Shown here: in pieces, positions 1 through 13,042 of the stretch
Layout: every line of letters begins with the position of its first letter
Position numbering within the stretch: position 1 is the first letter of the stretch
From: Phoenix dactylifera
Lineage: Eukaryota; Streptophyta; Magnoliopsida; Arecales; Arecaceae
Direction: 5' to 3'
DNA length: 64,000 bases
Assembly: GCF_009389715.1 (NCBI RefSeq)
Contig: NC_052397.1
Location: forward strand, 13,836,129 to 13,900,128
Notes under the pieces: model-generated
Told to the model about the DNA's origin: nothing
What the model saw: the letters and a program-made list of their open reading frames with translations, nothing else
Databases searched by the model: none
Position numbers and translations under genes: made by a program

Positions 1-1833
1 GCACCTTGGTTGGTTAAGAAAAACTGTGCTTGCGTATGTCAGTGCATGCAGCTTCCCTAGCATGTTCATCTCCTACTGATTTCAACTGGTGCAGCAGCCA
101 AGTGCATCCTTCTTGATCAAGCAATTGTCAGCTGTATGCTAGGTGCCTAGGAAGCTAGAATAAATGAACTAAATAAATCAAGGAATAATATCCTTGAGTT
201 TGAATCATTTTCCCAAGGATTTCAAGTGCCATTGTTACGGGCATGCAATGTACTGATGATTAAGCAGCAAAGGATGCAAGCTGACCATGACACACCAATT
301 TAAGAAGGTCATGCAAATAAAGAATTATCATCTTATCTGCCGAAAAAATGAGTTGCAAGATTTAAAAAATTCGGTCCGGCTCGGCCTACCTTGCTCTTGA
401 GTGTTATGAAGATTTAAAAAATTCTTCTTTTGTTTGGCTTCTGTTTGCATGGCAGAGTCGAGTTTTGCTGGTTAAAATTATTCCATAAATCCTTCTATCA
501 CAACTAGAAGAAATTGTCTAATTGTCTCAAATCGCCAAGCCAGGGATTGGTTCCTTTTGAGGATTTTTTTTGGATTGGTTGCTAATTTTGAAATTTTATT
601 TATAGAGACGCTTATAGTGGTTTGGACTTTATACAAATTGTTAAGATAGTTTATGAGTTCTTAGTTCTTAGTCAAGTGCTGTTGGGAGAATTTGGTCTTT
701 CAATATAACGAAATTGTCTTGATTGATCATGGCAAAAATAACCTGGGAAATGTTTGATGTTAGTGTGTTATAATTGTAGATATACTACTAATTCATGTAT
801 CATATTAACAAACGATGTGATATTGTCATGGCCTACTATATGAAGCTATAATATGTTTAGTAACTTTTTCTTTAAATTGATGGTTTAATACTGAGATCTT
901 ATTCGACAAGTGCGAGTATTGAAGATAATTCCGCCCACATTATCAAAGAAAATAAATAATTCTGGTTATGAAAGTGATTTTCGCCTTATAAATATTTCTT
1001 CTAAATTTCATAGTATTATTATTTTGCAGGCTACTTCTTATCTACTTATCGATGATTTTTCAGTATCACGCGTTTTTACTGTGATGTAGTCTAGTAGTCA
1101 CCATATTCCTTCGGATGAATTGGAACTAAAATGCAAATTTAGCAGAAATCACAGATTGTAGGCTTACTGTTCATTGCTAATACACTAAATTCATCATAAG
1201 AGAGCATCATGGTTTTGCTGATTTGATTTTGCAGTTGTTGAAATTGGACAGAATTTGATCTGATTTTTGTCATTAAATTATGCGTTTGTCAACTACTGGT
1301 CACAATTGCTGCCAAACTACTGATGCCAATAGATAATAGATCAGTATTCTATAGCTTCACTCAATATCTAACATGTGCTTAGGATTCTCATTACAGTTCT
1401 ACAACTTGCTCCTAGCTTCTTCTATGTTTTAAATTTATTGTATATATGTCTCTGAGTTCTTGTGGTATATTATCTAAACTTCCAGGATTATTTTGGTGAT
1501 ATGAAGAAATACCTTGTCTCTCATTCTTTTTCCCTTCCAAACTCAGTTGCATGTTTTTAATGCCAGATTTTTATCTTTTATTTTTTTATTATATATTTTT
1601 TCCATTACATGCTTTAGTTACTTTGATTTTTGTTCTGCTGGATACCATCAGAATTTGCTATTCTATTTCAGCTCTTCTTGATCACATATCAAGTTAAATG
1701 TAGTTCTGGTTGTGTTAAAATTTTTGTAATTCTGACATAATTATGGTCCTTATGTAATTCCTCTATTCCCAGTGATATTTACCAAAAAGGGATAACATGC
1801 CAGATTTTAAACTTGCGCTTCTCTCCTATTCAG
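1..1833. other. AT-rich stretch, probably intron or 5' region of the LRR-WD40 gene
   Basis: No exon could be established here. The sequence is AT-rich with many stops in all frames and ends in a polypyrimidine tract plus CAG at 1831-1833, a good 3' splice site for the exon that follows. The missing N-terminal exons of the LRR-WD40 gene lie either in this stretch or to the left of the window. A short open stretch at 1-57 is too small to assign. Confidence 0.5.
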
Positions 1834-4800
1834 AAGCTCAGCATGACCGGGAAATTCATGCAGCTGCACACTCTTAAACTGGACTTCAGTGTTCATCTGA
1901 CCAGTTTCCATGCAAGTTGCTTTAGTTGCATGCCAAAGCTAATGCGGCTCTCTATGTGTGACACAAGAGTTACCAATCTTTGGATGACAAGTGCTGCACT
2001 ATCAAAACTACATTCCTTGGTGGAACTACGTTTCCAGAGTTGTTTGTGTTGCTATGATACTGGGCCATGTTCTGGCAAGAGAGTGACTTCATATGCTTAT
2101 GAGAAAATTGGATCTTCTTCACATCATTGTTACTCTTACCCTGAATCACTCTCTGTGACCAATGAGAACTTTCGATTGCAAAATATGCAAGAATCTAGCA
2201 TCGATAGAAGTCCCAGCACTCTATATTCTGATGATGACTCCTTTACAAATCATGAATTGCATCAAAGCACATCTGAGGAATCATCAGCTGAAAGCGACCT
2301 AGATATTTCAAGTGATACACAAAGCATTGATAACTGGACAGACATATCCCAGGATTCTGATCATGAGTTGGATGGACGGACCAATTCAGAAATTTCAGTA
2401 AACACATCAGACCTTACCATATCATCTAGTGGTCATTCTTCTGTACCATCAACCATCAGGCTTTTTGAGGAAGTCATATATTCTAGTACAAGAATGAAAA
2501 ATGACATTTGCAACACAAATATGTTTGAAGGTCTGAAAAATAATAGTTTAATTGTCCATACAAGTACAGATGAAATTTACAGTCAACTTAACCATAGGAA
2601 TCGATTCTCTGCTGACACAATATTTATTGAAGATGAAGAAGGGTGTTCAAGTAGAGAGTCAAACTTAGAAAATACTACAGAGACTTTGGACTTGGCTCCA
2701 GAAAATCATCCTTCACATCATTCTTCACCAATTTGTTTTGAGAAATATTACAGAGAATATATGATATATTCACTTCCACAATTAAAAGTTTTAGATAATT
2801 TTCCTGTCAAAAATGTCGAGAAGGAGAAAGCAAAAGCAATATTTAAGAAATACTATGAGCATGTACCATACAACAGACAACCAAAAGAGAGTGTTGTCAG
2901 TATTTTGCAAAGGCGTGAAGTGGGGTCCAATGCTTTTTATCAGAAATATTCTCAAATAAAGCAGCCATATTGTCGAGAAAGTCATCATTCCTTCTCCAGG
3001 TCGCTTTCTGCTGCTAAAGTAAGTTCTGCTTTACAGCCCCATCTGCATCCAATTTCCAAGTTCAGAAGTGGGTCAAGGAAAGAAACTAGGAGTTTCTGTC
3101 CACGGCAATTTGAATATCATCCTAGTAACCCTGGTCTTATGGTCTTTGGTACAGTGGATGGGGAGCTTGTTGTTATGAATCATGAAAGTGAGAAACTTGT
3201 TGGCTATCTCCCTTCAGCTGGAGCACTTAATAGCATTTTAGGGCTTTGCTGGCTTAAGAACTGTCCATCCAAGGTATGGGACTACTGCAGAAAGCATTAT
3301 CTGCTGCCTCTATTCAAGTTTTAGATAAATGTTTTTTTTAAATCCCTAATTGTGTGCATCTATTTTATCAGCATTAAAAATGTTGGCATTCTTGCATTAT
3401 CCAAATTTGTTTCTGGAGTTCATATATCTTCCTGATTATAACTTTTGTTTTTATTTCTTATGGAAGCTCATTGCTGGCTCCGACAATGGTTCTTTGCAAA
3501 TGTACGATGTTTGTCAAATGCGATCAACGGTTACTGACCAATATTGCAGCATGAATGCTTCTGTGCACACATTTGATGATTTTGAGCAGTTGACATCTGT
3601 TCATGTAAATTCAACTGATGAATATTTTGTTGCAAGTGGATTCTCAAAGAATGTAGCTTTGTATGACATAGGCAGTGGAAGGCGCCTGCAAATTTTTCAA
3701 GATCTTCACGGGGAGCATATTAATGTTGTTAAGTTTGCACACCATTCCCCTACTCTCTTTGCTACTGCATCCTTTGATCATGATATCAAGATGTGGGACT
3801 TAAGGCAAGGACCCTCAAGGCCCTGTTTTTCAGCTTCTAGCTCAAAAGGAAATGTGATGGTGTGTTTTTCTCCTGATGATCACTATCTGCTTGCCTCGGC
3901 CATTGACAATGAGGTACTCTTCTAACTAACAGGGAGTCACAATATGCATTCAAACATTTTCTGATGTTATCTTAATGAGCATATGTTGCAGGTTAAGCAG
4001 CTATTAGCTGCAGATGGAAGGCTTCACATGTCATTCAGTATTTCTTCCACTGGAAGTTCTCAAAATTATACTCGATCATACTACATGAATGGAAGGGACT
4101 ACATTATCTCTGGAAGCTGTGAAGAGGATGTTGTCCGAATTTGCTGTGCTCAAACTGGAAGGCGGCTAAGAGATGTTTCTCTGGAGGTGATTTAGATCTA
4201 CAACTTTTTTGCAACTGCCATCTTTATAACAATTTCAATTCATTTAATGAATTTCAATGCAAAATTGGACATCCAAATGAAAATTAATGATACATGTGAT
4301 TGAAAAATTAAATGGTCTTAAAAAATTATTAACTCAAATTAAAGCATATGCTGCCTGAGCATATGAATGATTCAAATTAAAGCAGAAAACTGTGAAACTA
4401 TGCTTTAGTTGTCTTAAGTTGATAACTTGATATAATTCAACAATGTCCATATGGAATCTGAATATTTAGTTCAGGTGGCAAATTACTGTTGCTCTGATCA
4501 TAATAACGTTAATTGTTCTACTAATGTATCCAAGTGGACCATTAAATGTAATAGTTATTATATTTATGTGGTGTGTTGCAATGCTAAACTTATATTTTCA
4601 GCTTTGCTACATAGTTAGTCTGAAAAGAATATGATTTGAACAGCAAACTTAATAATATGGATTGGTGGGTTAGACCTTGTGAAGCAGAGGGGACAATTGC
4701 TTGGTGAAATGGTAAAAGGGGTTGACAAGCGCAATGGCACGGATATGGGGTTTGTGCAAGAAACAAAGCTAAAGGTTAGGTCTGTCCCCAGTTCGCCTCT

Positions 4801-7800
4801 CCCAGGACCCTAGGTTGCAGGGACAATAACTGGATAGTAACTTTTTTTTTGTTACCTTGTGAAACAGCACAAAGATTATCTATATGTTTCTGGTAGCAGT
4901 GAAAATAAATTCACCTCTGACTTCTTATTGTTAGCGATTACAATTTACTGAAATATAAAAACCTAATTCTCTATGTGAAAGAAAAGTGAGTCCATGAAAC
5001 ATTGATGTTATGTTTATTTACAGTCTATGTCCATTAATGGAATTGTGGCTTTTTTCCTTGCAGGGTAGAGGTTCAAGAAATTCTATGTTTGTGCAATCTT
5101 TGAGGGGTGACCCATTCCGGGTGAGAATTTTAATATGGTGCATGTCCTTGATCTTATGCTATTGGTTTTGCATATCTTGACTGCTTTAGTTTCTTCTATC
5201 GAGATCTCTGGTCTGTTTGTTGTCATATCTTTGGATTTTCTACCTTTTGAACATCTTGAACATCTAGAACCTGCTTATTTTAAGAACTGAGCAGCAAACC
5301 AATTGCGGATGAAGATTAGTGTCATCAAGTTGCAAGATCATATACATTATGTTGATTCAAACGGGGAAAGATTTATGGACATTCTTAAAATTTGCTGACT
5401 GCTGGAATTTGTTAAATCATCAGAGAATAACTTGATATCATTTTTATCACATTAACAAGAAATATGATTCATGTGCTCTTATCCAATTCTTGACTAAAAT
5501 TTTGCATATTTCGCATTAGAAAGTAGAGATTATGTTGTTTTGCATCTGTACTATTTTGTGAGCAAATCGGCCTTTTCCTATCTTCTTGCATTAGAAACTA
5601 TGATTGTATGTTATAGTTGCACTAGTTATTTTGGTGCATTGACTCATGCACTTTGTAAATTCTGCTTGTGAGTAGGTGGGTGCCTATGTGCTTGCATATT
5701 TATGCTGATTTGTTTTTTGTATGCGGATGGGTGAGCACGTGTATTGTTGTACAAAACTATAACAATCTTCTATGGCTTACACTCCAGAGGCGTTTTAAGG
5801 TTAGATTGTTGTGATACATTTTTGTCGTTTACTGATCGAGATCACTGGTATTCTCTTTGGTGTTCCCCATCACTCCTTGCCGAATCCTTTCTTCTGTTTT
5901 TATGTTGTCATCTTTGTCATCGTGGTTGCTCTCCTTATATGCTGCTCTGTTTTCTTTGTAATATAAAAAAGATTCTTTTTGAATTGCATAATTCTTCTTC
6001 ATGCATTTGATGCTGAGCTGCTTCTAATTATCCACACCACTCTAGCTGGTTGCTGGATCATCCTATTAAAGTGAATGCTATCCATTTCGTGCTTATACTT
6101 TCAAAGACAGGTGCCCCAACAATTTGACTTGCAAACTGGGATAGGGCAAATATGATCATATTTATGGACAAGAATAGCTGCCAATAGGAACTTCATTTAC
6201 AAATTGTGGGAGAGTATGCATGCTTTGTATCCTGGACAGACGTACTGCAGATGCATGTGCATTTTATGGATAACTAAGATCATACAGTTCTTGTAAATAG
6301 GAAACTTACAGCCACTGGCCTGCCTAAGCCCATTATCTTTTATTTAGTCTATTTATTTTACTTTTCCTAGGTTTTTATAGGATTAGGTCTTATTTTTGAC
6401 TTAACCATCTTAGCCTATAAATATACAAGCTCTATGGTCTAGAGATTTGAGCAGTTTGTTCAGTGATATTGCCTGCGGGCTTTTGGAAGTTTCAATCCCT
6501 TTGAAGTGATCGAAAGTTCTTCATTCTTTTTGCTTGAAGTACTGTTGATAGGGACAGGGGTTCCGATCATTAAGTGCTGGTTATTGTACTTATCAATAAT
6601 TAGTGCTTGGGATTTTTACACCAATGAACTTATATTTGTTTGTGGGCGCACACACATCTTACCTGCTGATACATTGTGCATGTTCTACCCACCCAAGTTA
6701 TTGTGCGAGACCGCTTCACAGAATTACACTCTTCATTCTTTTTCCATTGAAGAAATGCAACCATCATGCATCTTATTTTTCATCTTTGTGAACTTAAACA
6801 CGCCATCTTTGCTTCTAAACTTAAATTCTATCCAAATGCTTGCCTGAGGTGTTGTGTAGCTTTATTGTACTGCATCATCTTTACTGCTCTTTCTCGAAGT
6901 CCGTAAGGTTCTCTCACTGTAAGAAATAATACAACAAACAAAGTAAATAAAGGGGTTGATGAGTTGATCTTTCCCCATTAAGGTGATCGGTCTGTCATCA
7001 CTTATTTCTCTCAAGTCAACCTTTTTCATGCCATATTCTCAGGCAAGTTGCAAATTCATATGGTCAGCTTTCCATGATAATTACTTCATTTGGTTATTTT
7101 CTCCCCTTGATTGGATGGAGGTACTTTTCACTTTTGGAAAAAAAAAGAAGTCCACCAGTGAAATGCCTACAAAAATACATTGATTCATCAGCCACGAGGT
7201 GTTCTTAGTCTGATAAAACTTAGGCTTTAAAGAGTTGCTAATCAAGCTATTGATATATGGATATTGTTGTTAAGGCAATCATTACCAACTAGCTGCATCT
7301 AATGGTTTAGGTTCTCCTCAAGCATTGTTTGCTCTGACAATCTGATCCAGGGTCCTATCTTATCACTCAGTTCCCCCCGTAGTTTCGAGTTTGGTTCTTT
7401 AGTTCCAAATCTGAGGTGTTGTCATTATCATCACTCAGTTCCTAGCACATGATCAGTCATTTTGATTAATTTCCCATCATTTCATCTTTTGTGACTCCTG
7501 TTACCATCATAATGTTTATTGTTCCTTCATGTAAACAGTACTTTTAGAATTATTTGTCCTTCCAATTTTTAAGAAGACCAGCACAAAATTTTCATTTCTG
7601 CCTACTGCATTGATCCATTTATTTGGACAAGAACCATTTATAGCTGTAGTGACGTGAAGACAAGAGTTTTGGAGAATTATAATGACCTAATGAATGCATT
7701 TATTGGATACAAAGGTACAATGAAGTTACGACGGCACATAGCCCCTGATGTTATTACACTTAAATGTGTTTACTGTGCATATAAATAATCAAAATGACTA

Positions 7801-9158
7801 CCTATGACTATACAACTATATAGTCTGTAATTTAACTCCTAAAAGATGGTAGGTTATTGGCGAACTGGCACTGGTGTGTGGTAGTCTGGGCCTTCATGGA
7901 GAAGTTTGCAAGCCGCTAGATATGCAGGAGCAAGAGTGTTTTGATGAGTATTGTGTTGGTCATCAAACACAAATTTCTTCGCATGAAAACAAAGGGTTGC
8001 TATCTAGTTTCAATGCAGTTTTGATGATATTTAGATGACGTGATTCTCGACAACATGCTTAGGTCAGATAAGCCGGCAAACTCGAGCAACCCTGCTGAAA
8101 TGTCTGTGATACTCTGCAGTAGGCTGGTAGTGTGTGAGAGAGTATCCTACTTATTGCTCTTTGAAGGGGTATGGAGCCCCAACGAAAGCACTTAAGCCAG
8201 TAATAGAATCTCTAACCTAACCTGAGCTCCCACCAGAATGAGGTGTGAAAAAACCAAAATGTTGCATAATATATAGGACATCAGCATATCGAGTGGAATG
8301 AGCAGCACTAACCAATTTTCTTATCAAATGAACCATTTGCAGAAGCCTTTGTGCAAGATTGTGAAGTGCACAAGACCATCCTCCTAAACACAGTACCAAT
8401 TAGGACCACTGAAGGGACTCTTCTGTCTTGGAAGAAGCTTCATATGAGGTTCTACAGATGCATGACTAGCGTCCAGATTGAAGCTATGACACGCATCCTC
8501 AAGTAGAGATGATAATAAGCATATAAATTCAACAATATTAACAAGTCATGATTTGTATTTCAAAGAGATGATGATAGTCTATTTATTGGGCAAAGTTCTG
8601 TACTCAAGTCCCAACTTATCACTGTTAGGGGGACTCCTGAAGACTGAAATGGTGTAGGGCTTGTTAGCAGTGCTTGAGTGACAGAGTTTCCATAATCTGA
8701 CTGCGCAGCCTTGAGGCATTTTGCTCACTTGGGCATGTACTTGCCTCCTTGCAACTTCATCAAATACTAAGATAGCAAACTAAACTGCATGCGGTGTCAC
8801 CTTACTACAGTGAAAGAACTTTTCCCCCCCTTTTCTTGTTGTTGCTGGCCCTAATGCATGTTCCATAGATTCATGTTATACCATATAAACTTATGCCGTT
8901 CGATGCAGGCTTTTCATATGAGCATCCTGGCAGCGTATTGGCACCCATTTGCTAAGTCTGAGATTGTTAAGGTAGCTTTCTTTATTCATGTATCCTGGTG
9001 TCCGAAGTTTTACTGTTGCATCTGTTTTATGAGCTTGTTTATATAATTACCTATATTTGGGAATTCTTCTTCAGGTGAATTTATTGCAGTCCGATGAAGG
9101 TACTGAAGAGAACTCCCGTGCTTGTGGCAGGCAGGCTTCATCCAGTATGGGAGGTTAA
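1834..9158 (+). CDS. LRR-WD40 repeat protein, DWD-type (3' part of gene, six exons visible)
   Basis: Plant transducin/WD40 family protein with leucine-rich repeats at the front; likely a substrate receptor for CUL4-DDB1 ubiquitin ligase (inference from the WDxR motif). Exons read in one continuous frame: 1834-3273, 3467-3913, 3992-4186, 5064-5120, 8909-8971 and 9075-9158, all with GT-AG borders, ending in TAA. The visible part is 761 residues. Order: LRR-like segment (LHTLKLDF, LVELRFQ), a Ser/Asp/Glu-rich linker of about 230 residues, another LRR-like piece (LPQLKVLDN) with a basic helix, then WD repeats from about residue 420. The DWD motif WDLR is at 3794-3805. Conserved tail motifs are YYMNGRDYIISGS, CCAQTGRR and SILAAY. 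The N-terminus is not in view: the frame is open upstream only into a splice-acceptor tract without an ATG. I recognise the family but no gene symbol. Introns 3 and 4 are 877 bp and 3.8 kb. Confidence 0.85.
4670..4840 (+). repeat. possible degenerate SINE in intron 3 of the LRR-WD40 gene
   Basis: The stretch has a tRNA-head-like start (gcttggtgaaatggtaa) and a tail resembling the 3' part of plant SINEs (cctctcccaggaccctaggt). A convincing box B (GGTTCGANNCC) is missing. It is much weaker than the Au SINE at 26.85 kb. Confidence 0.25.
5121..8908 (+). other. 3.8-kb intron 4 of the LRR-WD40 gene
   Basis: The donor GTGAGA follows the codons for DPFR; the acceptor GCAG precedes AFHMSILAAY. The reading frame is kept across it. 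The interior is AT-rich with no recognisable coding block, tRNA or transposon end. Confidence 0.7.
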
Positions 9159-10537
9159 TAACCATGGCCCTTGTTTTATAAAAATGACAGATCTATGCCT
9201 TTATGGCATGCCTATGAATTCTAACTAGCTGGTATTCCCTAAATATGGATATTCAATTGGAATTTTCTTCATTTTATTTATTTATTTTTCTTTTTTTTGA
9301 GGGGTGGGGAGAGTGAGGCTTGCTGTTCAGTGCTTTATAGTAGTTATATGTTGCTTTATGAATAGCAGTCTCTCTGGACTGGGACAATCAACTCATGATG
9401 TCGCGGATGAGGCTGTTCAAATATCATTACTAGCAGTGGATAATTTTCTATGTTCTAAAATGAACCATGGATGATTTTTGTATTCGAATTTATGAAGTAA
9501 AATACCTTTTTTCGAACCCCTTCTACTATGAAATATAGTTGATTTTTATATTCAGATTTATGAAGTACAATACCTGATATCAAACCTCTTCTGTTGTTCA
9601 TCCTGTCTAAGATTCTTCTTCTTTTTTTAAAATTTTTGGTCGGTAGAGGAATCTTGGAAAGCTGCTATGTTGCAGAACCACATTAAGGTTTCCTGTCGAT
9701 CTACCGGTCCTGCTGGATTCAACCTAAGTTACTATATCTTACCGAAGGCTGTCGAGACTAGGACTTTATCACCACTAGCTTTGTATCTACCTTGATTCAT
9801 ACTTGACCTGACCCATCATCATATCTGGAGTATGAGATGCATACATGTACTTCTGGATGCATGATACACCAAGGTGCAGCATATCCTCAGCACTGAAATG
9901 CAGTGCATGTAAACTGTGCATTGCAAGAGGCAAAGTCCTACCATGCATTGCACGAACCCTGTGGCTTGCAAATACTGGTCAGGATAAACACAGGACTGCA
10001 TGGAAGTCTTGACCTGCAGAAGGAATGAAGCTCTCTCTAAACAGTCGCAGTTCCTCCGTCTCCAGCCTCTCCTGTAGACCAAGACTGGCTACCTGGATCC
10101 TAGACTCCCAGCTTTAAAATAGAGATTTATTCAGGCTAACATAGAGATTCGGATTTTAAAATATCATTTTATTTGGATGAAGAACGAAAATATCAAATAA
10201 TGAAGCTCATAACAAGATAATGCTCAAACAATAGCTGTTTCTAAATAATCAATCACCCGTTCAATATTGCTTTTGATTTCTCCTTTTGTTCTCAAAAAAT
10301 TGTTGGAACCATGCTTATTTTTATTTTACTATCCGTGATACATCTTCCTTCTTCGATCATCTTTCCTTATTTTAGTGATGTTGCTTGAACCAAGTTTTCT
10401 ATGAGCAAAAATTTTTTTGAGTACTTTTTTTCTGTTTCCTTTTCAACACATGCATGCATACTACCGCATATCCAATTTCTGTAGTTCTATGAGCATTCAT
10501 TTTTTTATCTCTGAAAGATTCCTCTCAAGGAGGGAGG
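9159..10537. other. 3' flank of the LRR-WD40 gene and intergenic DNA
   Basis: AT-rich with T-runs (9270-9300, 9620-9640). The 3' UTR of the preceding gene must end here, but no single poly(A) signal stands out. Open frames in 9.8-10.1 kb show no family resemblance. Confidence 0.5.

Positions 10538-10574
<37 letters not shown>
10538..10574. repeat. (GA)n microsatellite
   Basis: An uninterrupted GA/AG run of about 18 dinucleotides, directly before a small open frame; GA tracts are common in plant 5' UTRs and promoters. Confidence 0.95.
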
Positions 10575-10575
<1 letters not shown>

Positions 10576-10654
10576 TAACTACTTTTTTTCCGTTGTGTGC
10601 CAAGAGATACAACAAGGTGAAAACCAAGAAAAAGGTGCAGAACAATCAGGTCGC

Positions 10655-10936
10655 ATGGCCATTGGATTGAAGCGAATCTTAGAGTTCTCCTCCACTGTTA
10701 CAACTATTGCTTTTGGGGTGCTAATGACATTTATTTTTGGATATTGCCGGCATGCAATCGGAGATGCTCATAGCCTCAAACTCATCATTAGTTCTTTCGT
10801 CACATTCTCGACTTTTTTATTTGGACTAATCCTGATGTTGCTCACCTTGAATTTTCTCATTCTCAATCATCCCAATACTAGAAGAAAACAGGGAATGGTT
10901 GGATCTCTGGTTACACTAAAAATGTTTCCAATCTAG
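10655..10936 (+). CDS. orphan small membrane-protein ORF (uncertain)
   Basis: A 93-codon frame from ATG at 10655 to TAG at 10936. The frame is open further upstream to 10595 but has no earlier ATG. The product has two hydrophobic segments, about residues 13-29 (VTTIAFGVLMTFIFGY) and 43-70 (IISSFVTFSTFLFGLILMLL), separated by a short polar loop, and a basic tail. This would give a small two-span membrane protein. I do not recognise a family. The GA microsatellite just upstream is compatible with a 5' UTR. It may be a spurious frame or the last exon of something larger; expression evidence would decide. Confidence 0.3.
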   Translation: MAIGLKRILEFSSTVTTIAFGVLMTFIFGYCRHAIGDAHSLKLIISSFVTFSTFLFGLILMLLTLNFLILNHPNTRRKQGMVGSLVTLKMFPI

Positions 10937-11046
10937 CCCCGTAAACCCCATATTAATGTTGGTTTCTTTGTCATCTTCTCCACCTCTTTTTGTCTAGCAT
11001 TTTCTCGATATTGTCTGAAGATATTATTTAAGTTTTTTGGTTTTTT

Positions 11047-11385
11047 ATAAGTATCCAAGATTTACTCAGTAAATAAGCAATGTGGACTAAACACACGTCC
11101 GAACGAATCCTCACATGCTCCCTCTGTTTAAACTCTAATATTTTCGTCAGGCTAAGAGTTCAAATCCATTCAAATCTAATCACAAGCAATATAATCGGCT
11201 CGTAGTCAGCTCCAATGGATCCGTGCTATAGTGTTATCTAGTTCACATTGTTACAATCCAAAATCTTATCCAAAAAGCTAGTCTACAGGTATTATTTGAA
11301 TTCTTGATCATGTATAAGTACCCAAGATCAACCCAGTGAATAACCGAACTAAACACACGTTTGCACGAGTCTTCATAGATTTTGT
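11047..11385 (+). repeat. dispersed repeat, one partial and one fuller copy
   Basis: The core 'ataagta(t/c)ccaagat...ctaaacacacg' occurs at 11047-11106 and again at 11312-11380. The second copy is preceded by a left part (from about 11190, 'agtcagctccaatggatcc') that is also found at 41.3 kb. Function unknown; it may be a non-autonomous transposon or a solo terminal repeat. Confidence 0.6.
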
Positions 11386-11504
11386 AGAGGAGAAATCGTC
11401 CGTTTAATTTTCAAAAAATCCACAAAAAATTAGACTCGAACAAATTAAATCCAAGAGCTTTCGGCAGCAAGGAATGGTAGTGTTACGGGGGTTCCCCGAA
11501 TTTA

Positions 11505-11547
11505 GTCCCACATCGACCGTGTAGCGGAAGGTCTGTGCCATAAGTAG
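11505..11547 (+). promoter_or_regulatory. snRNA-type USE element with a weak TATA-like box
   Basis: GTCCCACATCG at 11505-11515 matches the plant snRNA upstream sequence element consensus RTCCCACATCG exactly. A weak TATA-like ATAAGTAG starts 24 nt later at 11540, the USE-TATA spacing typical of plant Pol III snRNA promoters. The downstream sequence does not resemble U6, U3 or another small RNA that I recognise, so this may be a dispersed promoter-like repeat or a chance match. Confidence 0.4.
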
Positions 11548-13027
11548 AAGTCCAGAAGCTCCATACAATTACAAATGCTATATATCACTGATTGTAGAGA
11601 CATAAAAACACAACAACAACTAGCAGTGCCAAACGAATCTAGATTTTCTTTGGTTTCATAGTTATGAATTGTGATCGGAGGCTACCATTCTCTGTGATGT
11701 AAGTTTCCAGTGGCCTGCACTTGGAACGAGGCCTTAAATTATTATTTCATGTGCACTCACGTTGGCGTGCACCAGTTTGGTCTTCCAGGGTCCAGTCCTG
11801 GTCTTGCAACAAGGACCCTCTGCATCCAATAAATATTAACTTCTTTGTTTGTTCGTTGCATGTTTCTGCGCGAGGCCAGGCTGGGAAAGCCGAAGGTAAG
11901 TGGCTACCCTTCTGGCTTCAATGTCCTTGCCATGGTTGTCTGGTCCTTTGTTCAGAAAAGAGTATATTATATATTAACATATCCACAGCCTAGGCACATG
12001 GAGACTTGCTTAACTACGAGAATATTATAAGAGTTTTACATGCAAACTTGAATTAATGATGCCTTGTTGAATTTATAATTCTTTTGGTATTACTCGATGG
12101 GCATCTTAAGCTACAAGTTTATGGCTTTCATTGCTTGGTAGGTGTTGAATTGGATGAGGCTTATGCTATAGCTGATTATACTTAGACGGCCGCAATCTAA
12201 ATCTTGTTAAATTTTGTGTGCAAATTCAAATACACTGATAACTCAAAAAGAACTGTTGTAAGCTCGCAAAAAATTGCATCTCTATCTGAAGAGTTTTTTT
12301 TTAGGTTCTAGCTCTCTATACTTAGCTTAACCTTCCAATGGAGAGTTAAATACATCACACTAGATGATATAGAGTATAGTTATTTGAGATTCAATTCGGT
12401 ATAGAAGTTTCAATTTGCCTTGTCTTCATAATGCTGAAAATTATACTTATTAAGTCTTAAGTTAATAATGCTATAATTTATATTTGTTTTATTTGCTTAT
12501 ATGTTTACATGCTCTATTGGCTCAATAGCTTGCTAAATTGTTATTTCTTTTAATTTTAGAAAAAGTTACAGCGGCGCTTTTTCAACTTTTCTTAAAATTT
12601 TTAATTTTTTCAATTAGACTTCAATATCTGATTTTTCGCTCCAAGGCGCTCCAACCATCCATCCAAGCTCCAACACCATTAACGACATATATGAAATGAC
12701 TAGATTATTTTAGAAAATTTACCATGGAAAAAAATCAAATTTGAGGAGTTAGATGATTGCCACGTGATCTCCTTCCCTTCTCACCAAAAAACTAACCCCT
12801 CTTCTAATCCAGACGAGAAAAATATTATGTTTGGACTCATATCACGTGACAATTATGTGTTTATGGATAATCTATTCTCGATTAATTTCAATCAATTGAT
12901 TTACCAAAAAAACAAAAATAACGAACCCAAGCATCTGGACTAGAGCGGGCAAAAGAATAACATACTCAAAAATTGAGAATTGGTCATTAACCAGATTTTG
13001 AGATCACAATCATCTCTCTCTCTCTCT
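11548..13027. other. AT-rich intergenic DNA
   Basis: No gene recognised. Short open frames at 11.7-12.0 kb have no family resemblance. A short (TC)n run (13017-13029) borders the LINE insertion. Confidence 0.5.
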
Positions 13028-13042
13028 CTGCTTAAGTGTATT
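13028..13042. repeat. target-site duplication of LINE, 3' side
   Basis: ctgcttaagtgtatt, 14 of 15 bases identical to 16165-16179. Confidence 0.8.

Noticed and set aside
1..57. Possible exon of the LRR-WD40 gene (open stretch reading WLVKKNCACVCQCMQLP)
   Set aside because: The frame stops at once, there is no clear donor site, and similarity could not be verified; left as unassigned.
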